The notes under the pieces were generated by a model that ran no database searches, had not been told where the DNA came from, and was given only the letters and a program-made list of their open reading frames with translations. Shown here piece after piece: positions 5,714-12,299 of a stretch of DNA of 14,694 bases (within the stretch, counting starts at the first letter, position 1; each line of letters starts with the position of its first letter). A program made the translations under genes and the position numbers. Source of the stretch: Firmicutes bacterium UBA4882 (GTDB taxonomy: Bacteria > Bacillota > UBA4882); NCBI GenBank assembly GCA_002399265.1, contig DHDG01000055.1, forward strand, positions 1,749-16,442, in the 5' to 3' direction.

Positions 5714-6055
5714 TTGCTTGCCCCAAAGGCAATTAAGACAACTGAATATGCGCCGGTAGATTACAGCAGCCGGAATACCTATCACCCACATTATACAGGA
5801 GTTGCGCCCTCAGCGCAACGGAAAGAGAGGTACACCATTAACACCCATAAAACCAGCGAGAACAATTTCACCTATGTGACCCGGCGGATCGGCTCCACCA
5901 CCTACAAGGTAAAGGTCGTATTCTGCGACAACGGGCAGGAGACGATGGAGGATAAAGTTTTGCGAATGATCCGAAATGAGGTGTTGGAAAAGACGCCGGA
6001 GTATGGTAAAATGAACTTGCCACAAATGAGCCGACAGTCTGAAAGGAGCGCCTAA
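5714..6055 (+). CDS. tnpW: Transposon-encoded protein TnpW (second copy)
   Basis: The C-terminal part (NNFTYVTRRIGSTTYKVKVV, then ETMEDKVLRMIRNEVLEK) is clearly TnpW-like and longer than the copy ending at 1237. The stop codon overlaps the tnpX start (TAATG), so the two are translationally coupled. The start is uncertain. The annotated TTG 5714 has no ribosome binding site. A good one (GAAAGAGAGG, 5821-5830) stands before an in-frame ATT at 5837, just after a perfect hairpin. No ATG or GTG occurs at a suitable place. Either a rare ATT start gives a protein of about 72 residues, or the leader is translated from TTG. The function of TnpW is not established; position implies a link with recombinase expression or action. 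Confidence 0.7.
   Translation: MLAPKAIKTTEYAPVDYSSRNTYHPHYTGVAPSAQRKERYTINTHKTSENNFTYVTRRIGSTTYKVKVVFCDNGQETMEDKVLRMIRNEVLEKTPEYGKMNLPQMSRQSERSA
5801..5819 (+). promoter_or_regulatory. Perfect 7-bp hairpin before the likely tnpW ribosome binding site
   Basis: GTTGCGC (5801-5807), loop CCTCA, GCGCAAC (5813-5819), ending 1 base before the GAAAGAGAGG site. The preceding A extends it to AGTTGCGCCCT, an 11-mer that recurs on the - strand inside the candidate nic region (10205-10215). A translational control or protein-binding role is possible. Confidence 0.45.
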
Positions 6056-8079
6056 TGAGCGTGAAACAGACTGCGGATAAAATGACCGCATTATACGAGA
6101 GATTGTCCCGTGACGATGAATTGACGGGCGATAGTAATTCCATTATCAATCAGAAAAAATACCTCGAAAGCTATGCTGCACAAAATAGCTATGGTAGCTG
6201 CGTCCATTATACCGATGACGGATACAGCGGTAAGGATTTCGACAGGCCCGCATGGAAGCGGCTGGTGACAGACATTGAAGCCGGAAAGATCGGTCGTGTC
6301 ATTGTAAAGGACATGAGCCGCGTCGGTCGTGACTATCTGCAAACAGGCTTTTACACGGAGGTTTTCTTCCGTCAGCACGGCGTCCACTTTATCGCCATCG
6401 CAAACAGCGTGGACAGTGACGATGTCGGCAGCAGCGAGTTCGCGCCATTTTTGAATATCATGAACGAGTGGTATTTGCGCGACCTGAGCCGCAAGCAGCA
6501 GGCCTCCATCCGCATCAAGGGAGAATCCGGCAGGCCAACCACAAACTGTGCCATCTATGGGTATAAAAAAGACCCGCAGGACAAATACAAGTGGCTGATC
6601 GACGAGGAAGCCGCCGCTGTTGTCCGCAGGATTTACCGACTGACTATTGAGGGCTTCGGCCCTTATGAGATTGCCCGCAAGCTGTTCGATGACAAGGTGG
6701 AAACGCCCGCCGTTTACCTTGCCAAACGGGGTATCGGAGTTTGGAAAAGCAAAGAGGAATTTCCTTATCCGTATAGCTGGAGCGGATTCATCGTGGGAAA
6801 GATTTTATCCAAGCCGGAGTATATGGGCGACACAGTAAACTTCCGCTCCCACAAGGCATCGTATAAGGATAAGAACGCCATTATGAACCCCAAAGAGGAC
6901 TGGCTTATCTTTGAGGATACCCATGAAGCCATCGTGGATCGGGAGACATGGCAGCTTGCCCAAAAGCTGCGAAAAACGCCGAAACGGATTGACACCATCG
7001 GCGTTGCAAACCCGCTGACCGGACTTTTGTACTGTGCCGACTGCGGTGAGAAAATGTATAACCACCGCACCAGAGGAAGTGCCGAGAAAGGCAACTATCC
7101 ATCGGACTTTTTTGACTGCTCGACCTACACGCTGGCACACCAGAAAAAAGCCAAGGCCTGCTGCGGCCACTATATTACAACGAAATCCCTGCGGATGCTG
7201 ATTCTCGATACCATCCGCGCTGCAAGTACCTTTGCTATTTCCAATCAGGCGGAGTTTATGGAAAAGGTACGGTCAGCATCGCAGGTCAGGCAGGCAGAGG
7301 CCGCCAAGGACACAAAGCGCAAGCTGAGTAAAGACAAAAAGCGGGTAAGCGATTTAGACAGCATCATCAAGAAGCTCTATGAATCCTTTGCCGTGGGCAG
7401 GATCTCAGAGGAACGCTTTGACAGCCTGCTTTCCGAGTATGAGATTGAACAGCAGTCACTTCGCACAGCAGTCGCAGAGGCGGAGACGCAGCTCACTGCA
7501 TATGCGGAGGATACCGACAAGGCAGAACAGTTCCTGACGTTGGCAAAGAGATTCACGGACTTTTCCGAGCTGACCACGCCCATGATTAACGAGTTTATAG
7601 ACAGAATCATCGTCCATGCACCGGAACGAATCAGTGAGGAGCGGACACAGGAGATCGAAATCCATCTTAAGTTCATTGGTCGGTTTGAGTTGCCCGCCCC
7701 AGAGCTGACGCCGGAAGAACTTGCCGAACAGGAACGGCTTCGGAAGGAGCGCATCCGCAGTCGGGAACGGTATCAGAAAATTAAATCCGGCGAGACTGTA
7801 CCGGGCAGACCGTTTACGCTTTCCTGCAAATGCTGCGGCAAGGCCTTTGAATCGAAACGATCAAACACCATGTTTTGCGATGTAAATTGCCGCTCCAAGT
7901 TTTACCGGCAGGAGGCAGCGGCAAACCGAAGCCGGGAGTGCGTCTGCGAAACCTGCGGAACGGCCTTTACCACCTCACGAATTGATGTCAAGTATTGCGG
8001 TGATGCTTGCAGAGAAGAAGCCAATCGCAAAATGCAAAAGGAACGCAACGCGGCAAAGCGAGAGCGGAAAATAGCATGA
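6055..8079 (+). CDS. tnpX: Large serine recombinase, TnpX type
   Basis: A 674-residue site-specific recombinase that excises and inserts the element through a circular form. The resolvase domain occupies residues 1-150: Y14-x-R16-x-S18, with Ser18 the catalytic nucleophile, then YTDDGYSGKDFDRPAW and VKDMSRVGRDYLQTG. The recombinase domain (about 165-300) contains NCAIYGYKK and SWSGFIVGKILSKPEYMGDT. A zinc ribbon follows (C327, C330, C355, C369/370), then a coiled coil (about 410-485) and a DUF4368-like segment (505-545). Odd feature: the tail carries two extra zinc fingers (C591, C594, C608, C612 and C631, C634, C648, C652). All key residues are present and the frame is intact, so it is probably active, unlike the remnant at 1341. 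Start coupled to tnpW. Confidence 0.93.
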   Translation: MSVKQTADKMTALYERLSRDDELTGDSNSIINQKKYLESYAAQNSYGSCVHYTDDGYSGKDFDRPAWKRLVTDIEAGKIGRVIVKDMSRVGRDYLQTGFYTEVFFRQHGVHFIAIANSVDSDDVGSSEFAPFLNIMNEWYLRDLSRKQQASIRIKGESGRPTTNCAIYGYKKDPQDKYKWLIDEEAAAVVRRIYRLTIEGFGPYEIARKLFDDKVETPAVYLAKRGIGVWKSKEEFPYPYSWSGFIVGKILSKPEYMGDTVNFRSHKASYKDKNAIMNPKEDWLIFEDTHEAIVDRETWQLAQKLRKTPKRIDTIGVANPLTGLLYCADCGEKMYNHRTRGSAEKGNYPSDFFDCSTYTLAHQKKAKACCGHYITTKSLRMLILDTIRAASTFAISNQAEFMEKVRSASQVRQAEAAKDTKRKLSKDKKRVSDLDSIIKKLYESFAVGRISEERFDSLLSEYEIEQQSLRTAVAEAETQLTAYAEDTDKAEQFLTLAKRFTDFSELTTPMINEFIDRIIVHAPERISEERTQEIEIHLKFIGRFELPAPELTPEELAEQERLRKERIRSRERYQKIKSGETVPGRPFTLSCKCCGKAFESKRSNTMFCDVNCRSKFYRQEAAANRSRECVCETCGTAFTTSRIDVKYCGDACREEANRKMQKERNAAKRERKIA

Positions 8080-8237
8080 CAATGTTTGAGGCGGGTCGGA
8101 ACGGTATTCCGGCCCGCTTCTCCTATAAGGAGGCTATCGTCTATGTGGAAGAGCGAGTGGGAATGCCAGAACCAAGACAGGCTAAAAGCGTTACGGATAA
8201 GCTAAAGGGTCAAAATGACCACTTAGCTCAACCGTAA
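8076..8237 (+). CDS. Possible small protein coupled to tnpX
   Basis: A 53-codon frame starts within the tnpX stop (ATGA overlap), which favours coupled translation. The product (MTMFEAGRNGIPARFSYKEA...) has a helical, charged end and no known family. Against it: a hairpin (8091-8117) falls inside it, a better ribosome binding site serves another frame (8143), and its 3' end runs into the repeat region before parM. Confidence 0.35.
   Translation: MTMFEAGRNGIPARFSYKEAIVYVEERVGMPEPRQAKSVTDKLKGQNDHLAQP
8091..8117 (+). promoter_or_regulatory. GC-rich hairpin after tnpX
   Basis: GCGGGTCGGAA (8091-8101) pairs with TTCCGGCCCGC (8107-8117), ten Watson-Crick pairs plus one G-T, with loop CGGTA. It begins 12 bases after the tnpX stop. 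The following TTCTCC is a poor T-run, so it may stabilise mRNA or act as a weak terminator. Confidence 0.45.
8143..8205 (+). CDS. Possible 20-residue microprotein
   Basis: ATG 8143 has AAGGAGG 9 bases upstream, one of the best ribosome binding sites in the window. It opens a 20-codon frame (MWKSEWECQNQDRLKALRIS) rich in Trp and charged residues, ending in TAA. It overlaps the 8076 frame. It could be a leader peptide or a small protein, or the site could be a chance match. No family recognised. Confidence 0.3.
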   Translation: MWKSEWECQNQDRLKALRIS

Positions 8238-8333
8238 CGAAAAAGGCATTTCTCCACAAGTCATTACCGTAACGGCAGACGAAATCATAGCGAATTACTG
8301 ATGACAATTTTTGTCACAAGTAGCAGCCGTAAC
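8190..8333. other. Repeat cluster before parM, candidate centromere (parC-like)
   Basis: CCGTAAC occurs at 8232-8238, 8267-8273 and 8327-8333, and inverted (GTTACGG) at 8190-8196. Two short palindromes lie among them: GGTCA-AAA-TGACC (8208-8220) and TGACAA-TTT-TTGTCA (8302-8316). Only short disputed frames enter its left end. In ParMRC systems such as plasmid R1 the adaptor ParR binds direct repeats located just upstream of parM, as here. Candidate only. Confidence 0.45.
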
Positions 8334-8349
8334 AGCCAAAACCGACATT

Positions 8350-8391
8350 GGGCGGGTCATGGGACGAAAAATCCTGTGACCCGCCCTTTTT
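8350..8391 (+). terminator. Intrinsic terminator downstream of tnpX
   Basis: GGGCGGGTCA (8350-8359) pairs perfectly with TGACCCGCCC (8377-8386), with a further inner GGGA/TCCT match, and TTTTT follows. It separates the tnpW-tnpX unit from parM. Confidence 0.9.
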
Positions 8392-8440
8392 GCGTCCAAA
8401 TTCAAAACTGTATTGCCGCCAAGCGACAGAAAGGAAACCT

Positions 8441-9388
8441 ATGAGTATCAATCTTATCAATCCCATCCATCACGATACGCCGGTTATCATCGGCATTGAC
8501 CATGGCTATGGCAATATCAAGACGGCACACACCTGTTTCAAGACAGGCGTTGCAGCCTACGACAAAGAACCGACCTTCAAAACCAATCTTCTCGTCTACG
8601 GCGGGCGCTATTATCTGATCGGTGAGGAACACAAGGAGTTTGCCGCTGACAAGATGCAGGATATGGATTATTACATTCTCACCCTTGCCGCCATCGGACG
8701 GGAGCTGCACATCCGCAAGCAGACCAGTGCCTGCGTCCACCTCGCCGCCGGTCTGCCCCTCACATGGGTCGGCGAACAGAAGGACAGCTTTAAGGCATAC
8801 CTCATGCAGAACGAGACGGCAGATTTCAAGTTCAAAGGCGCGGACTACCATGTGGAGTTTGCCGGTGCGGATGTATTCCCGCAGGGCTTCTCCGCTGTGG
8901 CGGACAGGCTGCGTGAGTTTAAGGGCGTGAATATGCTCTGTGACATTGGCAACGGCACCATGAATGTCATGTATATCAACGAGTGCCGACCGGTCACGAA
9001 GCTGTGCTTTACCGAGAAGTACGGGACACATCAATGTATGCTGGCAGTCCGCGAGAGCCTGATGCGGCAGTATGGCACCGCCATTGACGAGTCCCTCATT
9101 GAGCGCGTGATCCGGCACGGGACAGCCGACATCAGCGACCGCTATCTGACCGCCATCCGGGACACCGCAGCGGAATATGTTGCAGGGATCTTCCGCAGGC
9201 TGCGGGAGCATGAATATGACCCGGAGCTGATGCGCCTTTATGTGGTCGGCGGTGGGAGCTGCATGGTCAAAAACTTCGGGCAGTACGACGCCGGGCGCGT
9301 CATCATCAACGACGACATTTGCGCTGCGGCCAAAGGCTATGAAGCATTGGCGCAGCGCAGCAGGACAAAGAACGGTGGCATTGTATGA
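8441..9388 (+). CDS. parM: ParM/StbA-like actin-family segregation ATPase
   Basis: A 315-residue protein; ATG 8441 has AAAGGAA 5 bases upstream, while the frame continues upstream only through the terminator. The actin-ATPase signatures are present in order: phosphate 1 (IGIDHGYGNIK, residues 17-27, Asp20), phosphate 2 (LCDIGNGTMNV, 166-176) and the adenosine loop (LYVVGGGSCMV, 266-276). Size fits ParM (about 320). ParM forms dynamic filaments that push plasmid copies apart, anchored through ParR bound to the centromere. The next gene overlaps it by 4 bases and looks like ParR, and repeats lie upstream. In an integrative element it would stabilise the excised circular form. Confidence 0.85.
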   Translation: MSINLINPIHHDTPVIIGIDHGYGNIKTAHTCFKTGVAAYDKEPTFKTNLLVYGGRYYLIGEEHKEFAADKMQDMDYYILTLAAIGRELHIRKQTSACVHLAAGLPLTWVGEQKDSFKAYLMQNETADFKFKGADYHVEFAGADVFPQGFSAVADRLREFKGVNMLCDIGNGTMNVMYINECRPVTKLCFTEKYGTHQCMLAVRESLMRQYGTAIDESLIERVIRHGTADISDRYLTAIRDTAAEYVAGIFRRLREHEYDPELMRLYVVGGGSCMVKNFGQYDAGRVIINDDICAAAKGYEALAQRSRTKNGGIV

Positions 9389-9753
9389 GCGAAATCGTCC
9401 GTCTTAGTATCCGCCTGAACTTGGAGAAGGACACCGACCGACAGGCGTGGGAATATTTGCAGCATATGTCCCATGCTGAACACAAATCCATCAACAGGGC
9501 GGTTATCTCTGCGGTAAACGAACACTTTGCCCGGAAGGAGCGTATGTCCCATGATTCGTACTTGGAAACGCGAGAAAAGGAGGATGCTTTTCTCAAACGC
9601 ATTGAAGATACCATCTCGCAGAGCATGGCCGCCGCAGCGCCGCTGGGTGGTCTGCTGCCCCTATTGCAAGGTGTCCCTGCTATACCGGCTGCGTCCACGC
9701 CGGAGGATAAGGAGAGCATGGATGCCGCATTGGATTTTGCAAACAGCTTTTGA
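9385..9753 (+). CDS. parR: ParR-like ribbon-helix-helix adaptor
   Basis: A 122-residue protein whose ATG overlaps the parM stop (ATGA), indicating coupled translation. The N-terminus, IVRLSIRLNLEKDTDRQAWE then LQHMSHAEHKSINRAVISAV, fits a ribbon-helix-helix: one beta strand followed by two helices, with a positively charged second helix. The middle is charged and helical, and the end (PEDKESMDAALDFANSF) could be the short tail that caps ParM filaments. No direct sequence match to a named ParR is claimed; the assignment rests on fold pattern, size and operon position. It may also repress its own operon, as plasmid ParR proteins do. Confidence 0.65.
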   Translation: MSEIVRLSIRLNLEKDTDRQAWEYLQHMSHAEHKSINRAVISAVNEHFARKERMSHDSYLETREKEDAFLKRIEDTISQSMAAAAPLGGLLPLLQGVPAIPAASTPEDKESMDAALDFANSF

Positions 9754-9815
9754 CAGCAAAGTACACCTATTTCGCTGTCATTAACAAAGGATATGACGCC
9801 AAAAGCAGTGTTTTT

Positions 9816-9869
9816 GACGCCGCTTTTCTCACCTCATTTACGAGGCTTGAAAAGCGGCGTCATTTTTCT
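9816..9869 (+). terminator. Intrinsic terminator after parMR
   Basis: GACGCCGCTTTTC (9816-9828) pairs over 13 perfect bases with GAAAAGCGGCGTC (9849-9861), with a minor inner CTC/GAG stem, followed by ATTTTTCTTT. Confidence 0.9.
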
Positions 9870-9896
9870 TTGCCATTGATGTCAGCAGAACAAACC

Positions 9897-9927
9897 GTGC
9901 TGTCAAAACCGCCTGTTTTGACAGCAC
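9897..9927. promoter_or_regulatory. 13-bp perfect inverted repeat before the DUF3847-type gene
   Basis: GTGCTGTCAAAAC (9897-9909), loop CGCCT, GTTTTGACAGCAC (9915-9927). It ends 3 bases before the ribosome binding site of the next gene and has no T-run, so it is not a normal terminator. TTTTGACAGCA recurs at 9748-9758, at the parR stop. It could be an operator for a repressor such as ParR, an attenuator, or a relaxosome protein site. Confidence 0.6.
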
Positions 9928-9948
9928 AACGAGGAAAGGACGATATAC

Positions 9949-10155
9949 ATGGACGAAAACGAGAAAAAATTACTTCAAGCAAAGCACAGATTAGAGGAAG
10001 CACAGGCGCGGGATCGGGTGAAGGAGCGCAAGGCACGAACGCGGCGGCTTATCCAAGAGGGGGCAATTTTAGAAAAAGCATTTCCGCAAGCAGCAAATAT
10101 GGGGCTTACAGAGCTGGAGGATTATCTATGCCAGGTAGCAGAAATCAAGTCTTAA
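9949..10155 (+). CDS. DUF3847-type small protein associated with mobilization
   Basis: A 68-residue, highly charged helical protein; GAGGAAAGGA lies 8 bases before ATG 9949. It has an N-terminal coiled-coil-like helix (EKKLLQAKHRLEEAQARDRV), then KARTRRLIQEGAILEKAFP, the hallmark segment of DUF3847 proteins (usual form KARTHRL...GAMLEK). These are common beside MobA/MobL relaxases in Bacillota mobile elements, as here. The role is unproven; an accessory relaxosome protein comparable to MobC would fit its size, charge and position next to the candidate oriT. A terminator follows at once. Confidence 0.72.
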   Translation: MDENEKKLLQAKHRLEEAQARDRVKERKARTRRLIQEGAILEKAFPQAANMGLTELEDYLCQVAEIKS

Positions 10156-10171
10156 ACCGAGGGGGCGTTCC

Positions 10172-10196
10172 GGGAGACCGGGGTGTCTCCTTTTTT
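10172..10196 (+). terminator. Intrinsic terminator after the DUF3847-type gene
   Basis: GGAGAC (10173-10178), loop CGGGGT, GTCTCC (10185-10190), followed directly by six T. Begins 17 bases after the stop codon. Confidence 0.82.
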
Positions 10197-10200
10197 AGTC

Positions 10201-10263
10201 CCGAAGGGCGCAACTTACTCACCACCCTACGGGCGGTGGTACTGCCTGCGGCAGTCGTTGCGC
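10201..10263 (-). other. oriT: Candidate MOB_Q origin of transfer (oriT) with RSF1010-like nic
   Basis: On the - strand a hairpin (ACCACC...GGTGGT, 10221-10240) is followed after 3 bases by TAAGTTGCGCCCT (10205-10217). This differs from the nic region of the RSF1010 family, TAAGTGCGCCCT, by one inserted base, and that plasmid also has a hairpin just before nic. A second hairpin (ACTGCC-TGC-GGCAGT, 10241-10255) adjoins, and GCGCAAC/GTTGCGC (10208-10214, 10257-10263) closes the whole. A MOB_Q relaxase gene lies about 240 bases downstream. The nick position is not proven. Confidence 0.6.
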
Positions 10264-10280
10264 TCTCCGAGGGGGACTGC

Positions 10281-10460
10281 GGCATCTGCGGATGCCTCCA
10301 GACAATGCCACAGCCATGCGTGTGCTGCTGTCATTGCCTGCACATGAAAAAGTGAGGTGGCTCAAAATGGGCCCACCCCACTTTCCCATGTCTGCGCAAA
10401 CCTGCCACCGGCAGCTTTCCCGCAGTACAGGGTATCAGCAATGTTGATACCCTTTTCTTT
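10281..10460 (+). terminator. Hairpin-rich leader of the relaxase gene, ending in a terminator-like stem
   Basis: Three further stems lie between oriT and the relaxase gene. They are GGCATC/GATGCC (10281-10296), a 12-base stem with one mismatch (10349-10360 with 10373-10384) extended by CATG/CATG, and GGGTATCA/TGATACCC (10430-10437 with 10445-10452) followed by TTTTCTTTT. The last is a good terminator placed just 37 bases before the relaxase ATG. It could attenuate transcription entering the relaxase gene. No convincing promoter is seen between it and the ATG. Confidence 0.55.
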
Positions 10461-10496
10461 TGTGAAAAGAAACAAAATGGACGGAGGTGAGAACCA

Positions 10497-12197
10497 ATGG
10501 CAATCTACCATTTAGAAGCGAAGGTCGTAAGCCGTGGAACAGGCCGCTCCGCTGTGGCAGCGTCGGCCTACATGAGCTGCTCCAAGCTTTATAACGATTA
10601 CGACGGCGTACAGCATGACTACACCCGAAAGCAGGGACTTGTCTGGCAGCAGACTTTCCTGCCGCCCATGGCCCCGGCTGCATGGCGAGACCGTGAGGTT
10701 TTATGGAACGCCGTTGAGGAAGCCGAGAAAACAAATGACAGCCGCCTTGCCCGTGAGTTTGTCGTGGCGCTGCCCAAGGAGCTGGACAAACAGGGCTGGA
10801 CGGAGCTGTTGACCGAATTTATTCAAGACCATTTTGTAGCGGACGGAATGTGCGCCGATGTGGCAGTGCATGACACGGACGGGCACAATCCACATGCCCA
10901 TATTCTGCTGACCGTGCGACCGCTCAACGATGACGGTACATGGCAGCACAAGACCGAAAAAGAATATTTGTGTGTCCGTAACGGCGAAGAACAGGGCTTC
11001 ACCGCCGTCGAGTTTAAGGCGGCGCAGTCGGACGGCTGGGAGAAGCAGTATCCATACAAGGTGGGAAAAAAGAAAGTGTATATGCCGCCCTCCGAAGCTG
11101 ACGCACATGGTTATGAACGCGCTGACAAGCACCCCAAGAGCACCAGATACGGCAGGCAAAACCCCATCTCCGAGCGTTGGAACAGCGAGGAACAGCTTGT
11201 TTCATGGCGGGCGGCGTGGGCAGATGTGAGCAACCGGTATCTGGAACGCGCCGGTTCCGATGAGCGCATCGACCACCGAAGCCATACTGCCCGTGGTCTT
11301 GACGATCAACCCACCATCCATGAGGGCGTCTTTGCCCGCAGGATGGAGTGTGAGGGTAAGGTATCCGACCGCTGCGAGCTAAACCGGCAGATACGGGAGG
11401 ACAACAGACTGCTGCGAGAATTGAAAGCACAGGTTCAAAAGCTCATGCAGGCGGTCAAGAACACCGTTCCAGCCATTGCCGGTGCGTTGGAACGATTGCG
11501 CGGGAATATGCTCATCTTCCGGTATCAGGTGCTTCGCGCACAGGATTCCAAGCAGGCTGCGAGAAAGTCTCTTTCCGACATCCTTCCGGACTTCAACCGC
11601 TACACCGGCATTGTAAAGCAGCTAAAAGCCATGGCAAAAGAACGCAAAAACCTCCTTGCCGAGAAGAAAAACACATCGGCATTGCAGCCGATAAAACGCC
11701 ATGAGCTGTCTCAACGCATCGCCGAGCTGACGGAAAACATGGAGGAATTGCGCTCCGAAAAGGAACTTTTGCTGATGCAGTTTGATAAATCTGATGATGC
11801 CGGAATGAAAGAGATCCGGGATTGGGCAAGCAGTATGGAAGCATCCCTAAAAAAGCTGGAACAGTCCGAAAGCAAATATGCGGCGGAGCTGGAGGAAGCT
11901 CTGGCTGAATATACGCGCCTGACTGAGCAGGCAACGGAGTTGGATGCCGATGCACTTTCCGCTGAGAGAGCTACCCTTCGTCCCGATGCCCAACAGGCGG
12001 CAGTACAGCGCCTTCAAGCGGCCTACGGTACACAATACCAGCCAGAGGTTTTGCGCCGATGCAAGCGCGACATTGCGGTCCTGCTGGGCGAGGACATACC
12101 CGCGGAGAAGCGGCAATCTATCCGCGAAACGCTTCGGGAAATAAACCAGCAGCCACAGCGCAAGCACAAACCGAAATCCCACGAACAGGAACGGTGA
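10497..12197 (+). CDS. mobA: MobA/MobL-family relaxase (MOB_Q)
   Basis: A 566-residue conjugative nickase; ACGGAGGTGA stands 8 bases before ATG 10497. The start MAIYHLEAKVVSRGTGRSAV matches RSF1010 MobA (MAIYHLTAK), and Tyr25 (ASAYMSC) falls at the same number as the RSF1010 catalytic tyrosine. The metal site is HDTDGHNPHAHILLTVRPL (residues 125-143; His125, His133, His135). After about residue 300 the protein is a long charged coiled coil (KAQVQKLMQAV; ELTENMEELRSEKELLLMQ), with no primase domain, and ends in a basic tail. It should nick the oriT just upstream and pilot the strand, using another element's secretion system. All catalytic residues are present. It is of a different class from the relaxase at the left edge. 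Confidence 0.92.
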   Translation: MAIYHLEAKVVSRGTGRSAVAASAYMSCSKLYNDYDGVQHDYTRKQGLVWQQTFLPPMAPAAWRDREVLWNAVEEAEKTNDSRLAREFVVALPKELDKQGWTELLTEFIQDHFVADGMCADVAVHDTDGHNPHAHILLTVRPLNDDGTWQHKTEKEYLCVRNGEEQGFTAVEFKAAQSDGWEKQYPYKVGKKKVYMPPSEADAHGYERADKHPKSTRYGRQNPISERWNSEEQLVSWRAAWADVSNRYLERAGSDERIDHRSHTARGLDDQPTIHEGVFARRMECEGKVSDRCELNRQIREDNRLLRELKAQVQKLMQAVKNTVPAIAGALERLRGNMLIFRYQVLRAQDSKQAARKSLSDILPDFNRYTGIVKQLKAMAKERKNLLAEKKNTSALQPIKRHELSQRIAELTENMEELRSEKELLLMQFDKSDDAGMKEIRDWASSMEASLKKLEQSESKYAAELEEALAEYTRLTEQATELDADALSAERATLRPDAQQAAVQRLQAAYGTQYQPEVLRRCKRDIAVLLGEDIPAEKRQSIRETLREINQQPQRKHKPKSHEQER

Positions 12198-12229
12198 TTA
12201 TAGGTACATTATATTAGTTGGCTTGTCTG

Positions 12230-12295
12230 CCCAAGGTGTCAATCACGACACCTTGGGTACTTTTTGCAAGCCGAAGGTGTCAGCGTCGACACCTT
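12230..12295. promoter_or_regulatory. Twin palindromes AAGGTGTC-N6-GACACCTT
   Basis: The palindrome occurs at 12233-12254 (spacer AATCAC) and again at 12274-12295 (spacer AGCGTC), centres 41 bases apart. The first is extended to 11 bp (CCCAAGGTGTC/GACACCTTGGG, 12230-12257) and followed by TACTTTTT, so it may also end relaxase transcription. Conserved arms with different spacers at about four helical turns suggest paired protein-binding sites. Confidence 0.6.
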
Positions 12296-12299
12296 GCTA

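Noticed and set aside
8402..9211. 269-codon open frame on the - strand
   Set aside because: It is antisense to the parM-like gene, whose actin motifs are clear; it has no recognisable product of its own.
9750..10355. 201-codon frame on the + strand
   Set aside because: It spans a terminator, a 13-bp palindrome, the DUF3847-type gene in another frame and the oriT-like hairpins; no ribosome binding site.
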